Assembly: GCA_001683825.1 (NCBI GenBank) | Contig: LXTR01000063.1 | Coordinates: 62,001 to 126,000 of the forward strand | DNA from: Flavobacteriaceae bacterium CP2B | GTDB lineage: Bacteria > Bacteroidota > Bacteroidia > Flavobacteriales > Flavobacteriaceae | Direction: 5' to 3' | Length of the DNA: 64,000 nt | In this document: positions 29,752 to 37,139 of the stretch, in pieces | Position numbering within the stretch: the stretch's first letter is position 1 | Layout of the letters: the number at the start of each line of letters is the position of its first letter | Position numbers and translations under genes: made by a program | The notes under the pieces: generated by a model | Databases searched by the model: none | Seen by the model: the letters and a program-made list of their open reading frames with translations, nothing else | What the model was told of the DNA's origin: nothing

Positions 29752-30828
29752 ATGCCCAATACCACTGTGCAGTTGCTGCAAGACTACGTTTCCCAGGGGC
29801 TTCCTTTTGTTGCCTACCGCAAGCCTGGAGAGGCGTTTCTCAAAGTCCTCCAACAACGGGACACACAAGTATTGCAGGTGCGCGATTTTAAGGAATCGGG
29901 TTTTGTTTTTGCCCCCTTTGACCCCGCCGCCGCCCCGGTTTTAATACCAGCCGATTCGATACAGACGCTGCTGCAGCCCATCTGGGAGGACAGCCCTGGC
30001 CCGTCGGGGATCACGTGGGAGGAGACCAGGGCAGAAAAACAGCGTTATATGGCGCTGGTAGGCAGGGCCATGGCCGAAATATCGGAAGGCAGTTGCCAAA
30101 AGATTGTTTGCTCCCGCAGGCTGGTCCTGCCGGTTACATCAGAACCTACGGAGGCTTTTGGGAGGCTGCTGGCCTTATACCCGGATGCCTTCTGTTATTT
30201 TTGGTCCCATCCGAAGGTGGGCACCTGGCTTGGGGCAAGCCCCGAAAGCCTGTTGAACCTGAGCGGAACGTCTTTCCAAACCATGTCGTTGGCAGGGACC
30301 CTGAGGTACCAGGCAGGGGTATCCCCGCAATGGGGCCCAAAAGAGCTGGAGGAGCAGGCGTTGGTAACCCGTTATATTGAGGAAGTGCTGCAGCCCAGGG
30401 TGGCTACCCTGGACATTACCGGTCCGGAAACCGTCAGGGCGGGACGCTTGTGGCACTTACGGAGCCATATCCGCGGCGAGCTTGGGATGGCATCCCTAAA
30501 AGAGCTGCTCCGTTCGCTGCATCCCACTCCCGCGGTCTGCGGGCTCCCCAAAAACGAAAGCCTGCGGTTCTTGATGGAGAACGAAGGATACCGCCGTGGT
30601 TTTTACACGGGCTATCTGGGCGAGCTCAATTTATCCGTGTCACCCGAAGGTGCCGGGCTTGGCAGCCAGTTGTTTGTCAATCTCCGCTGTATGTCCCTGC
30701 AGGGAGGGGAGGCTGTTATATATGTGGGTGGTGGGGTTACATCCGGCTCTTCCCCGGAGGCAGAATGGCAGGAAACCAAAGCCAAGGCAGGGACCATGTT
30801 GCGCGTATTGTTTTATTCGGGGGAATGA
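29752..30828 (+). CDS. menF: Isochorismate synthase (chorismate-binding family)
   Basis: 358-residue enzyme converting chorismate to isochorismate, entry to menaquinone synthesis. The C-terminal chorismate-binding domain (about 100-355) shows KIVCSRRLVLP, LGASPESLL, MSLAGT, HPTPAVCGLPK and ENEGYRRGFYTGYLGE, the active-site blocks of the MenF/EntC family. The start at 29752 follows the thioesterase stop by one base. No lyase domain is fused, and menD is next, so a menaquinone rather than salicylate role is the best reading. Confidence 0.92.
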   Translation: MPNTTVQLLQDYVSQGLPFVAYRKPGEAFLKVLQQRDTQVLQVRDFKESGFVFAPFDPAAAPVLIPADSIQTLLQPIWEDSPGPSGITWEETRAEKQRYMALVGRAMAEISEGSCQKIVCSRRLVLPVTSEPTEAFGRLLALYPDAFCYFWSHPKVGTWLGASPESLLNLSGTSFQTMSLAGTLRYQAGVSPQWGPKELEEQALVTRYIEEVLQPRVATLDITGPETVRAGRLWHLRSHIRGELGMASLKELLRSLHPTPAVCGLPKNESLRFLMENEGYRRGFYTGYLGELNLSVSPEGAGLGSQLFVNLRCMSLQGGEAVIYVGGGVTSGSSPEAEWQETKAKAGTMLRVLFYSGE

Positions 30829-30860
30829 TTGGGAAGAAAAGGGCTTCCGTCGTATTTTTG
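30829..30860 (+). promoter_or_regulatory. Internal promoter ahead of menD
   Basis: TTG at 30829-30831, 21 bases, then TATTTTTG (TAnnTTTG) at 30853-30860. The menD ATG codons are at 30863 and 30869, so a transcript from here would be nearly leaderless. Confidence 0.5.
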
Positions 30861-30862
30861 CA

Positions 30863-32626
30863 ATGCTTATGAGATATACCAACATACCCTTGGCACATAC
30901 GGTCATTCAGCATTGCAAAGCCAGGGGCATCCAACACATTGTCATTTCGCCGGGTTCCAGAAACGCACCGCTTACACTGGGGTTTACGGCCGATCCATAT
31001 TTTCGTTGTTACAGTATCGTAGATGAACGGTCTGCCGGGTTTTTCGCCATGGGGATGGCCCAGCAATTGCAAAAAGGGGTGGCGGTCGTCTGTACCTCCG
31101 GGAGCGCCTTGCTCAATTATTACCCTGCGGTAGCGGAGGCATTTTACAGCAACATACCTCTGCTGGTGATATCGGCAGACCGGCCAGGGTACAAGATAGA
31201 TATCGGCGATGGCCAGACCATCAGGCAGGAAGATGTTTTTCACCGCCACCTGGTACACAGTGCCATGCTCCGGCAGGATGTGGTACATGCCCCTGAAGCC
31301 ATCCGCGCCTCCGGGCGAAGCCTCCCGGCAGGGGAAGCGGATTTGCGGGCCTGGCAGCTGGAAATACAGCGCTATAACGATTCGGCACTCAATGAAGCCC
31401 TGTCTGGCGCCCATGTCCTGCAAGGCCCTGTCCATATTAATGTCCCCCTGGAAGAACCCTTGTACCAGTTGGTGGATGGCCCCATTGTCATCCCGAATGT
31501 CGATGGCCCCCCAATAGAAGGACCTGCCCCCCTGGGTTCCCTGGATCATTTCGGAAAGATTTGGGCGGGGACCGACCGAAAAATGGTCATCATCGGGGCG
31601 AGCCCGCCGGGCATGTTGGACGCGGAACACCTTCGTGCGTTGGCAGGGGATCCCTCTGTACTGGTCTTTACCGAAACCACTTCCAATTGCCACCACGAGG
31701 AATTCTTTCCCAGTATTGACAGCATCATTGCCCCCATAGAAAAGGCCGCCGACCGTGAGCAGCGCTTTAAAGAACTGCAGCCAGGACTGCTGATTACCCT
31801 GGGGGGGATGGTGGTTTCCAAGAAGATCAAGGCTTTCCTGCGTCAGTACCGGCCAGAACACCACTGGCATATCGGCCCTAAAAATGCCTATGACACCTAT
31901 TACAGCCTCACCCAGCATTTTAAGGCCACCCCCGGTACATTTTTTAAAGCCTTCAGCCCTTACCTCGAGGGTAGGGAAAGCACCTACCACCCCACCTGGG
32001 CCGCCCATAGGGAACGGTACCGGGAACGGCGCGCCGACTATCTGGGGAAAATTGAGTTTTCGGACCTGTTGGCATTCTACCATATCCAGGATCGTATTCC
32101 CCATGGATACCAGCTGCAGCTGGCCAACAGTTCGACCGTGCGGTATTCGCAACTTTTTGAATTGCATCCATCGATCAAGGTCTTCTGCAACCGGGGGACC
32201 AGTGGCATAGATGGCAGTACCTCTACCGCCATTGGGGCGTCGCTGGTTGAAAAGCACCCCACCTTGTTGGTTACGGGAGACCTGAGTTTGTTTTATGACA
32301 GCAATGGCTTGTGGAATAATTACCTCCGCCCCGATTTCCGGATAATAGTTATGAACAACCAGGGCGGCGGTATTTTCAGGATTCTTCCGGGAAAGGAGGA
32401 TTCCGAAAACTTTGAAACCTTCTTTGAAACCATCCAGGATTTGGATATCAGTAAGTTATGTGGCTTATTTGGAGTGGAACATTATATGGCTTCCGATGAA
32501 AAAGGGCTGTTGGATATCCTGGAGGATTTTTACAGCCCTTCTGCTGCCCCACGGCTTCTGGAGGTACGGACCCCCAGGTTGGTGAATAACAAAATTTTGC
32601 TTACTTATTTCGATTTCCTATCTTAG
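30863..32626 (+). CDS. menD: SEPHCHC synthase MenD
   Basis: 587-residue thiamine-diphosphate enzyme that joins 2-oxoglutarate to isochorismate (menaquinone pathway, second step). N-terminal pyrimidine-binding domain with ISPGSRNAPL and the DERSAGFFAMGMA catalytic Glu region; central domain; C-terminal TPP domain with VTGDLSLFYDSNGLW and MNNQGGGIF (metal-diphosphate motif). Full length for the family. Start is either ATG at 30863 or 30869 (MLMRY or MRY); the long upstream frame overlaps menF and is not conserved in character. Confidence 0.95.
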   Translation: MLMRYTNIPLAHTVIQHCKARGIQHIVISPGSRNAPLTLGFTADPYFRCYSIVDERSAGFFAMGMAQQLQKGVAVVCTSGSALLNYYPAVAEAFYSNIPLLVISADRPGYKIDIGDGQTIRQEDVFHRHLVHSAMLRQDVVHAPEAIRASGRSLPAGEADLRAWQLEIQRYNDSALNEALSGAHVLQGPVHINVPLEEPLYQLVDGPIVIPNVDGPPIEGPAPLGSLDHFGKIWAGTDRKMVIIGASPPGMLDAEHLRALAGDPSVLVFTETTSNCHHEEFFPSIDSIIAPIEKAADREQRFKELQPGLLITLGGMVVSKKIKAFLRQYRPEHHWHIGPKNAYDTYYSLTQHFKATPGTFFKAFSPYLEGRESTYHPTWAAHRERYRERRADYLGKIEFSDLLAFYHIQDRIPHGYQLQLANSSTVRYSQLFELHPSIKVFCNRGTSGIDGSTSTAIGASLVEKHPTLLVTGDLSLFYDSNGLWNNYLRPDFRIIVMNNQGGGIFRILPGKEDSENFETFFETIQDLDISKLCGLFGVEHYMASDEKGLLDILEDFYSPSAAPRLLEVRTPRLVNNKILLTYFDFLS

Positions 32627-32664
32627 GAAGGTATTGTAAAATAACATCTAAGAACACTAACATT

Positions 32665-33009
32665 ATGAGCAGTAAAAGAGACGAATTGGTGCAAAAGTAT
32701 GCCGCACATGTCAAGGAAAAATTTGGAGCCACCCCGGATTTGGGCTTGCTGGAAAGCGTAGCCAAAGGCCTTGGGCCCGCAATCTACAACCGGGATGCCT
32801 CTACCGTATCGGGGACTGATGACAAGGAACTCGAAACGGTGAAGAAGAATTTCCTGATGAAAAAATTAGGGATGAAAGAAAGCCCGGAATTAATGGATGC
32901 CATTAAAAAGGTCCTTGCCACGTACGGAACCTCAGAGCGGACCAAATACAGGGCTGTGGTTTACTACATGCTGGCCAAGCACTTCAAAAAAGAGGCCGTT
33001 TATAAATAA
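32665..33009 (+). CDS. DUF2853 family protein
   Basis: 114-residue small, charged, helical cytoplasmic protein. It matches the DUF2853 family (MSSKRDELVQKYAAHVKEKF at the start, YRAVVYYMLAKHF at the end). Function unknown. It sits in the menaquinone cluster right after menD, 38 bases apart, and is followed by a strong terminator, so it probably shares the menD transcript. Confidence 0.85.
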   Translation: MSSKRDELVQKYAAHVKEKFGATPDLGLLESVAKGLGPAIYNRDASTVSGTDDKELETVKKNFLMKKLGMKESPELMDAIKKVLATYGTSERTKYRAVVYYMLAKHFKKEAVYK

Positions 33010-33030
33010 GGAGCTCCTGAACTTTGTATA

Positions 33031-33057
33031 AAGCCGTCCTGTTCAGGACGGCTTTTT
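33031..33057 (+). terminator. Terminator after the menF-menD-DUF2853 unit
   Basis: AAGCCGTCCTG (33031-33041) pairs perfectly with CAGGACGGCTT (33044-33054), then the T-run continues. A strong intrinsic terminator. Confidence 0.92.
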
Positions 33058-33076
33058 TATTCCCCCCTTTTAGGCA

Positions 33077-33084
33077 TACCTTTG
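33077..33084 (+). promoter_or_regulatory. -7 element before the CvfB-like gene
   Basis: TACCTTTG (TAnnTTTG) ends four bases before the ATG at 33089. Transcription would start at or near the start codon. No -33 element is obvious because the preceding bases belong to the terminator. Confidence 0.45.
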
Positions 33085-33088
33085 CCCC

Positions 33089-33919
33089 ATGATTGAACTG
33101 GGTAATTATAACCGACTTAGCATTCTTCGCAGTACGAGTGTAGGGTTGTTCCTCGGAGACGAGGATGTAGACGATTTGCTGCTTCCCAACAAGTATGTTC
33201 CCAAGGACTACCACATAGGGGATACCATCGAAGTATTTTGTTACCTCGACCACGAGGAGCGGCCCGTGGCCACCACCTTGAAACCCTTTATAAAGCGCAA
33301 TGAGTTTGCCTATCTGAGGGTAGCTGAGGTTAATGAATACGGCGCCTTTATGGACTGGGGCCTCGAAAAGCACCTGTTGGTGCCATTCAAGCAGCAACGC
33401 GACAGGATGGAGGAGGGAAAGTGGTACGTGGTGTATTGTTACCTGGACGAAAAATCGTTCCGTTTGGTGGCTTCCTCCAAACTGGACGCCTTCCTGGATA
33501 ACGAGGAATTAAGCGTAAAACCGCGGGAGGAGGTAGACCTGCTTGTCAGCCGTAAATCAGAACTGGGCTGGGATGTTATTGTGAATGGCCGGCACAAAGG
33601 CCTGGTCTTTACCAGCGATGTTTTCAAGAAAATCGGGGTGGGCGAGCGACTGAAAGGCTATATCCGAAATATAAGGCCCGATAGGAAGCTGGATGTGGTG
33701 CTGGAACCCATCGGCCCCAAAAGCCGGGAATCCGCCGCGGATAAGATTTACGGGCGCCTGCTTGAAGAAGGGGGTTTTTTGGGGCTGCATGATAAGTCGG
33801 ACCCCGATGACATCCGCGATGCGCTACAAATGAGCAAAAAGAACTTCAAAAAGGCCATTGGTACCCTCTACCGGGACAGGAAAATAGACATACGGGAAGA
33901 CGGCATCTACAAGGTCTGA
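33089..33919 (+). CDS. CvfB-like S1 RNA-binding protein
   Basis: 276-residue cytoplasmic RNA-binding protein with tandem S1-like domains and a C-terminal winged helix. The N-terminal S1-like unit (about 1-65) holds YVPKDYHIGDTIEVFCYLD; a second (about 65-140) holds FAYLRVAEVNEYGAFMDWG; a third (about 145-215) holds KGYIRNIRPDRKLDVVLEP. The winged helix (about 225-276) ends KKAIGTLYRDRKIDI. CvfB relatives affect virulence gene or RNA metabolism in firmicutes; the role here is unknown. The gene has its own -7 element. Confidence 0.88.
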   Translation: MIELGNYNRLSILRSTSVGLFLGDEDVDDLLLPNKYVPKDYHIGDTIEVFCYLDHEERPVATTLKPFIKRNEFAYLRVAEVNEYGAFMDWGLEKHLLVPFKQQRDRMEEGKWYVVYCYLDEKSFRLVASSKLDAFLDNEELSVKPREEVDLLVSRKSELGWDVIVNGRHKGLVFTSDVFKKIGVGERLKGYIRNIRPDRKLDVVLEPIGPKSRESAADKIYGRLLEEGGFLGLHDKSDPDDIRDALQMSKKNFKKAIGTLYRDRKIDIREDGIYKV

Positions 33920-34071
33920 GCCCTTTCGGGGGGTGTTCCGGGACGTAAGGGGTTGATTAACACAGGTTTTGCCCAAAAGGCAGCCCGGGACTGTACTGGC
34001 ACTACATTTATTTTGCTGATTGTTAGCTTTTTAATTACTTTTACCTCACAGACCCCTAAACCTTTGTACAT

Positions 34072-34671
34072 ATGCCTTTCATTGAAGAAAGCGATTTGCT
34101 GGAATTGCACAAGGACATAGACAAAGCTCAGATTATCAATGAGCGCTTACTGGACCAGATTAAATTTAAAAACAAGGAGCTCAGGAAGAGCAATCTGCAG
34201 CGGAACGCACTGGCAGTGGTCACGGGCCTGTTTTTGATTGGGACCCTGGCCATTACCTCTTTTACCGCCGGGTTGAGCAGTAGTTCCAACGGCTATGAGA
34301 ACCACAACCTGTTGGTTTCCATAGACAGCCTTGATGCCATAAAATCCAGGATCGACAACCTAAGGCAGCAAAACGAGGAATTAAGCCTTGTAAAGGAATT
34401 TTACCTGGCCAAGCAATTCCTGGACAAAGAGAAAATCTATTCGGTCCAGATCAAGTCTTTTGTAGACAACAATATCACCCTGGCCTCCGAGGCCCTTTCC
34501 AATACCATGTTTGTGAAGACCAACCCGTTCTATTCGTACTCCCTGGGTAATTTTGAAACGCTCGAAGAAGCCCAGAAATTCAGGAAGCAGTTGGTAGATA
34601 TGGGCTTTCAGGATGCCTTTGTCGCATCCTACAAGGAAGGTAAACGAATTAAAATAGAAGATCCCTACTAA
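34072..34671 (+). CDS. SPOR-domain membrane protein with coiled coils
   Basis: 199-residue inner-membrane protein. A charged coiled coil (1-45, HKDIDKAQIINERLLDQ) is cytoplasmic, one membrane helix spans about 46-68 (LAVVTGLFLIGTLAITSFTAG), a second short coiled coil follows and the C-terminal part (about 128-195) looks like a SPOR domain (YSVQIKSF ... SYSLGNFETLEEAQKFRKQL). SPOR domains bind denuded peptidoglycan. It takes the place where many relatives carry menB, two bases before menA. Confidence 0.75.
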   Translation: MPFIEESDLLELHKDIDKAQIINERLLDQIKFKNKELRKSNLQRNALAVVTGLFLIGTLAITSFTAGLSSSSNGYENHNLLVSIDSLDAIKSRIDNLRQQNEELSLVKEFYLAKQFLDKEKIYSVQIKSFVDNNITLASEALSNTMFVKTNPFYSYSLGNFETLEEAQKFRKQLVDMGFQDAFVASYKEGKRIKIEDPY

Positions 34672-34673
34672 TT

Positions 34674-35582
34674 TTGTCGAAGGTTAAAGCATGGGTCAGC
34701 GCAGCCCGTTTACGGACGCTTCCGCTGTCGGTATCCGGTATCCTTATGGGTGCCGCCCTGGCGGCGCTTTTTGGCAGTAGCGACAGCACCATCTTCGTGC
34801 TGGCTCTGTGTACTACGGTCGGTTTCCAGGTGACCTCCAACCTGGCCAATGATTACGGGGATGGCGTAAAGGGCACCGACAATGCCGACCGCATTGGCCC
34901 CAGCCGTGCACTGCAAAGCGGACGGCTCAGCCGGAAGGAATTAAGGAATGGCATCGTGCTTTCGGTGCTCCTGAGCTTCCTGCTCGCTATGTCCCTGGTC
35001 CTCTATGCCTTTAAAGACAGTAGTATTTGGTATGTTTTCCTTTTTGGCTTTTTGGGGATAGCCAGCCTTTGGGCATCCATCACCTATACGGTGGGGGAGA
35101 AGGCATACGGGTATATGGGGTTGGGCGACCTTTTCGTATTCCTGTTTTTTGGCCTGCTCAGCGTCCTGGGATCGATGTTCCTTTTTACCAAAGCGCTTCC
35201 CGTGAGTGCCCTGCTGCCTGCTACGAGCATCGGGTTGCTGAGTACGGGCGTACTGAACCTGAACAATCTTCGGGATTATCAGTCGGACAGCAAGGCCAGG
35301 AAGCAAACCTTAGTGGTCCTGATGGGGATAACCCGGGGCAAGCGCTACCACTACGCACTGCTGGGCATGGCCTTTTTGTGTATGCTGGGATTTTTTTCAG
35401 TGCATTTTAAAGACTGGAAAACCTTCTTGCCACTGCTCGCGTTTGTCCCCGTATTCATACACCTTCGAAGCGTTATCCTGATAAAAGACCCCGCCCGGTT
35501 TGACCCTGAATTAAAAAAACTTGCCCTGAGCACCTTTTTGCTGGCGGCACTTTCCTATCTGCTGTTTAATTATTTTTTGTAA
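34674..35582 (+). CDS. menA: 1,4-dihydroxy-2-naphthoate polyprenyltransferase
   Basis: 302-residue UbiA-type membrane enzyme that attaches the isoprenoid chain to dihydroxynaphthoate, making demethylmenaquinone. Family start KAWVSAARLRTLPLSVSGI; first Asp-rich motif NDYGDGVKGTDNADR (about 60-75) and second motif NNLRDYQSDSKARKQTL (about 195-212); eight or nine hydrophobic segments. The start is a TTG at 34674: it gives the conserved N-terminus directly and stands two bases after the SPOR gene stop, and no ATG fits. Confidence 0.94.
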   Translation: MSKVKAWVSAARLRTLPLSVSGILMGAALAALFGSSDSTIFVLALCTTVGFQVTSNLANDYGDGVKGTDNADRIGPSRALQSGRLSRKELRNGIVLSVLLSFLLAMSLVLYAFKDSSIWYVFLFGFLGIASLWASITYTVGEKAYGYMGLGDLFVFLFFGLLSVLGSMFLFTKALPVSALLPATSIGLLSTGVLNLNNLRDYQSDSKARKQTLVVLMGITRGKRYHYALLGMAFLCMLGFFSVHFKDWKTFLPLLAFVPVFIHLRSVILIKDPARFDPELKKLALSTFLLAALSYLLFNYFL

Positions 35583-35618
35583 ATTTGATAGCGGATAACC
35601 ATCTAAACCTCACCTGCC

Positions 35619-36374
35619 TTGGAACAACCTATTAAGATTCTCATCGTTGAAGACAACGTGATTATCGCTGACGATATGCAATCGATGCTTGAGGAGATTG
35701 GCTACGAAATCGTCGACAACGTCATTGTTTATGAACAGGCCGAAGAAGTCCTTAAAAACAAGGAAGTTGACCTTGTCCTTATCGATATAATCCTGGCTTC
35801 GGACAAAACGGGGATCGACCTTGGGAAACACATCCGGGAGAATTACAACATCCCCTTTATTTTTGTCACCTCCAACTCGGACCGGGCTACAGTAGAGAAC
35901 GCCAAGACCGTCAAACCCAATGGCTACCTGGTAAAACCCTTTGAGCAGCAAGACCTGTATACGTCCATAGAGATTGCACTTTCCAATTTCGCCTATGGCG
36001 GAAAATCCGATGGTGGCGAGCAGGGGGAATCCGAGGATGACAAACCCATGTCCAACTCTGTGCTGAAAGACTCCATCTTCGTCAAGAAGCAACACCTGTA
36101 TTACCGCATCCAATTCGAAGACATACAATTTATCAAGGCGGATAACGTCTACCTGGAAGTAAACACCAAGGATAAGAAATTCCTGGTACGCTCGCCCCTG
36201 AAGGATTACCTGGAAAAACTCCCCAAAAATAAATTCTACAGGGCTCACAAGTCCTACATTGTCAATGTAGACCATATCGATGCTATCAATTCCAAGGATA
36301 TACTGATCAACAATACGCTTATCCCTATTTCCAAAGACTTCAAGGAATTCATTATATCAGCGATGAATTCCTAG
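35619..36374 (+). CDS. LytTR response regulator of a two-component system
   Basis: 251-residue cytoplasmic regulator. The receiver (about 4-120) has all key residues: acidic pair in IVEDN, phospho-acceptor Asp in VLIDIIL (about 54), Thr in FVTSNSD and Lys in VKPF. A charged linker (about 128-145) leads to a LytTR DNA-binding domain (about 150-250, with YRAHKSYIVNVDHID). Translation starts at TTG (35619); an in-frame ATG would cut off the acidic pair. Downstream lie two tandem direct-repeat sites and small RNAs, then the histidine kinase gene, on the same strand. This points to control of the small RNAs by this protein. Confidence 0.9.
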   Translation: MEQPIKILIVEDNVIIADDMQSMLEEIGYEIVDNVIVYEQAEEVLKNKEVDLVLIDIILASDKTGIDLGKHIRENYNIPFIFVTSNSDRATVENAKTVKPNGYLVKPFEQQDLYTSIEIALSNFAYGGKSDGGEQGESEDDKPMSNSVLKDSIFVKKQHLYYRIQFEDIQFIKADNVYLEVNTKDKKFLVRSPLKDYLEKLPKNKFYRAHKSYIVNVDHIDAINSKDILINNTLIPISKDFKEFIISAMNS

Positions 36375-36450
36375 GTTGCGAGCCAGCCCTTAGGTCCGTA
36401 TAGGCATCTGTTTAGCTTGCCTTACGGCCGCCACCGCCAGCATACCTGAT
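36375..36450. other. Spacer after the response regulator gene
   Basis: No gene, promoter or clear terminator is seen between the LytTR stop and the first direct-repeat site. Confidence 0.4.
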
Positions 36451-36481
36451 TTCACCACAACTTTCGACTGCTTCACAACAA
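36451..36481 (+). promoter_or_regulatory. Direct-repeat operator 1 (predicted LytTR site)
   Basis: TTCACCACAA (36451-36460) and TTCACAACAA (36472-36481) repeat with a 21-base period, two helical turns, the spacing typical of LytTR sites (nine plus twelve bases). The second arm runs into the -33 element. The site lies 27 bases before the -7 element, exactly as at operator 2. The sequence itself does not match the classical LytTR consensus, so protein identity is inferred from spacing and neighbourhood. Confidence 0.65.
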
Positions 36482-36484
36482 TAG

Positions 36485-36516
36485 TTTGGCCGGGATAGAG
36501 GCTGTAGCTACTTTAG
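36485..36516 (+). promoter_or_regulatory. Promoter of small RNA 1
   Basis: TTTG (36485-36488), 20 bases, then TACTTTAG (36509-36516), one mismatch from TAnnTTTG. A weak -7 element fits a promoter that needs an activator. Confidence 0.6.
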
Positions 36517-36521
36517 CAGTG

Positions 36522-36602
36522 TTCATATCAGGTTAAATTTTTTTCATTTTCATATAGTGTTCTCGTAAAAGGGTCCTGTCGATTTCGGCAGGGCTCTTTT
36601 TG
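36522..36602 (+). ncRNA. Predicted small RNA 1, LytTR-linked
   Basis: Short transcript of about 80 nt predicted from a promoter and an intrinsic terminator with no open frame of note. From the estimated start, ATATCA (36525-36530) and CATTTTC (36545-36551) are followed by a long terminator hairpin whose left arm begins at 36567. The unit is paralogous to small RNA 2: ATATCA, AAAT and CATTTTC recur in order, and ATATCA-to-stem distance is 42 against 41 bases. The 5' end is estimated from the -7 element, so a few bases of error are likely. Role unknown. Confidence 0.6.
36567..36601 (+). terminator. Terminator of small RNA 1
   Basis: A hairpin of about 16 pairs (three G-U): AAAAGGGTCCTGTCGA pairs with TCGGCAGGGCTCTTTT across a tiny loop, followed by a T-run. 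Confidence 0.88.
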
Positions 36603-36726
36603 GTTTAGGGATGAGCGCCAACCGGGGTAGGCCCACTGGCAAACCCCTAACTAAACCCCGGAATTACCCTCTCGTTAAAACCCCAATAAGTCCGATGAAC
36701 TGCCGGGCGCAAATTCAGGCGCTCAT
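36603..36726. other. Spacer between the two small-RNA units
   Basis: No open frame or RNA motif recognised. Confidence 0.4.
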
Positions 36727-36757
36727 TTCACAACAGAAATGGGCCATTACACAACAA
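36727..36757 (+). promoter_or_regulatory. Direct-repeat operator 2 (predicted LytTR site)
   Basis: TTCACAACAG (36727-36736) and TACACAACAA (36748-36757) repeat with the same 21-base period as operator 1. The gap to the -7 element is again 27 bases. The second arm continues as CACAACAATA in both operators. Confidence 0.65.
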
Positions 36758-36759
36758 TA

Positions 36760-36792
36760 TTGAAAAGGGTACGGCCCTTCGTACTATTTTTG
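36760..36792 (+). promoter_or_regulatory. Promoter of small RNA 2
   Basis: TTG at 36760-36762, 22 bases, then TATTTTTG (full TAnnTTTG) at 36785-36792. Confidence 0.65.
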
Positions 36793-36797
36793 GAATG

Positions 36798-36876
36798 ATA
36801 GCAATATCAACCCAAATCTTACCATTTTCTTTACCTTATTCCAGAAAGGCTATGCTCTTTAGGCATGGTCTTTTTG
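36798..36876 (+). ncRNA. Predicted small RNA 2, LytTR-linked
   Basis: Predicted transcript of about 80 nt, paralogous to small RNA 1. ATATCA is at 36804-36809, AAAT at 36813-36816 and CATTTTC at 36823-36829, and the terminator hairpin starts at 36845. Short reading frames here lack recognisable start context and are not shared with unit 1, so a non-coding RNA is the better reading. Start position estimated from the -7 element. Confidence 0.6.
36845..36875 (+). terminator. Terminator of small RNA 2
   Basis: AAAGGCTATGC (36845-36855) pairs with GCATGGTCTTT (36863-36873), eleven pairs with two G-U, loop TCTTTAG, then Ts. Confidence 0.82.
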
Positions 36877-37139
36877 TTTGCCAACACCCCGGGCGACAGG
36901 CCCTGATACAATGGCCCGGCTGGCTTAAGGCGTTGGTAGGGTGTTATGGCGTTTTTGGGACCGTCTCCCCGCTTTTTTCAATAATGGTGGTGGCGACACG
37001 ATAAATTGCTGGCGGTACCCCCCGGGGCCCACAACAAAACCATAGTGGTATCGTTAAGCTAAGGAAGGGTTTATTGCCCAATGCACAGGCCACATCCGCC
37101 GGTGCGCAAGGAACAACCCAACGCAGGATTTCAGAATTT
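36876..37139. other. GC-rich structured stretch before the histidine kinase gene
   Basis: No open frame recognised. Inverted segments occur: AACACCC near 36883 with GGGTGTT near 36939, CGGGC with GCCCG inside, and GGGA/TCCC with CGC then TTTTTT ending near 36978. A single copy of CACAACAA near 37030 has no partner at 21 bases. It may hold the leader of the kinase gene; no clear promoter was found. Confidence 0.35.

Noticed and set aside
30737-32257. Long minus-strand open frame opposite menD
   Set aside because: Antisense shadow of menD without start context or recognisable domains.
37028-37036. A single CACAACAA-like block as a third LytTR operator
   Set aside because: No partner repeat occurs 21 bases away, and no -7 element follows at the expected distance.
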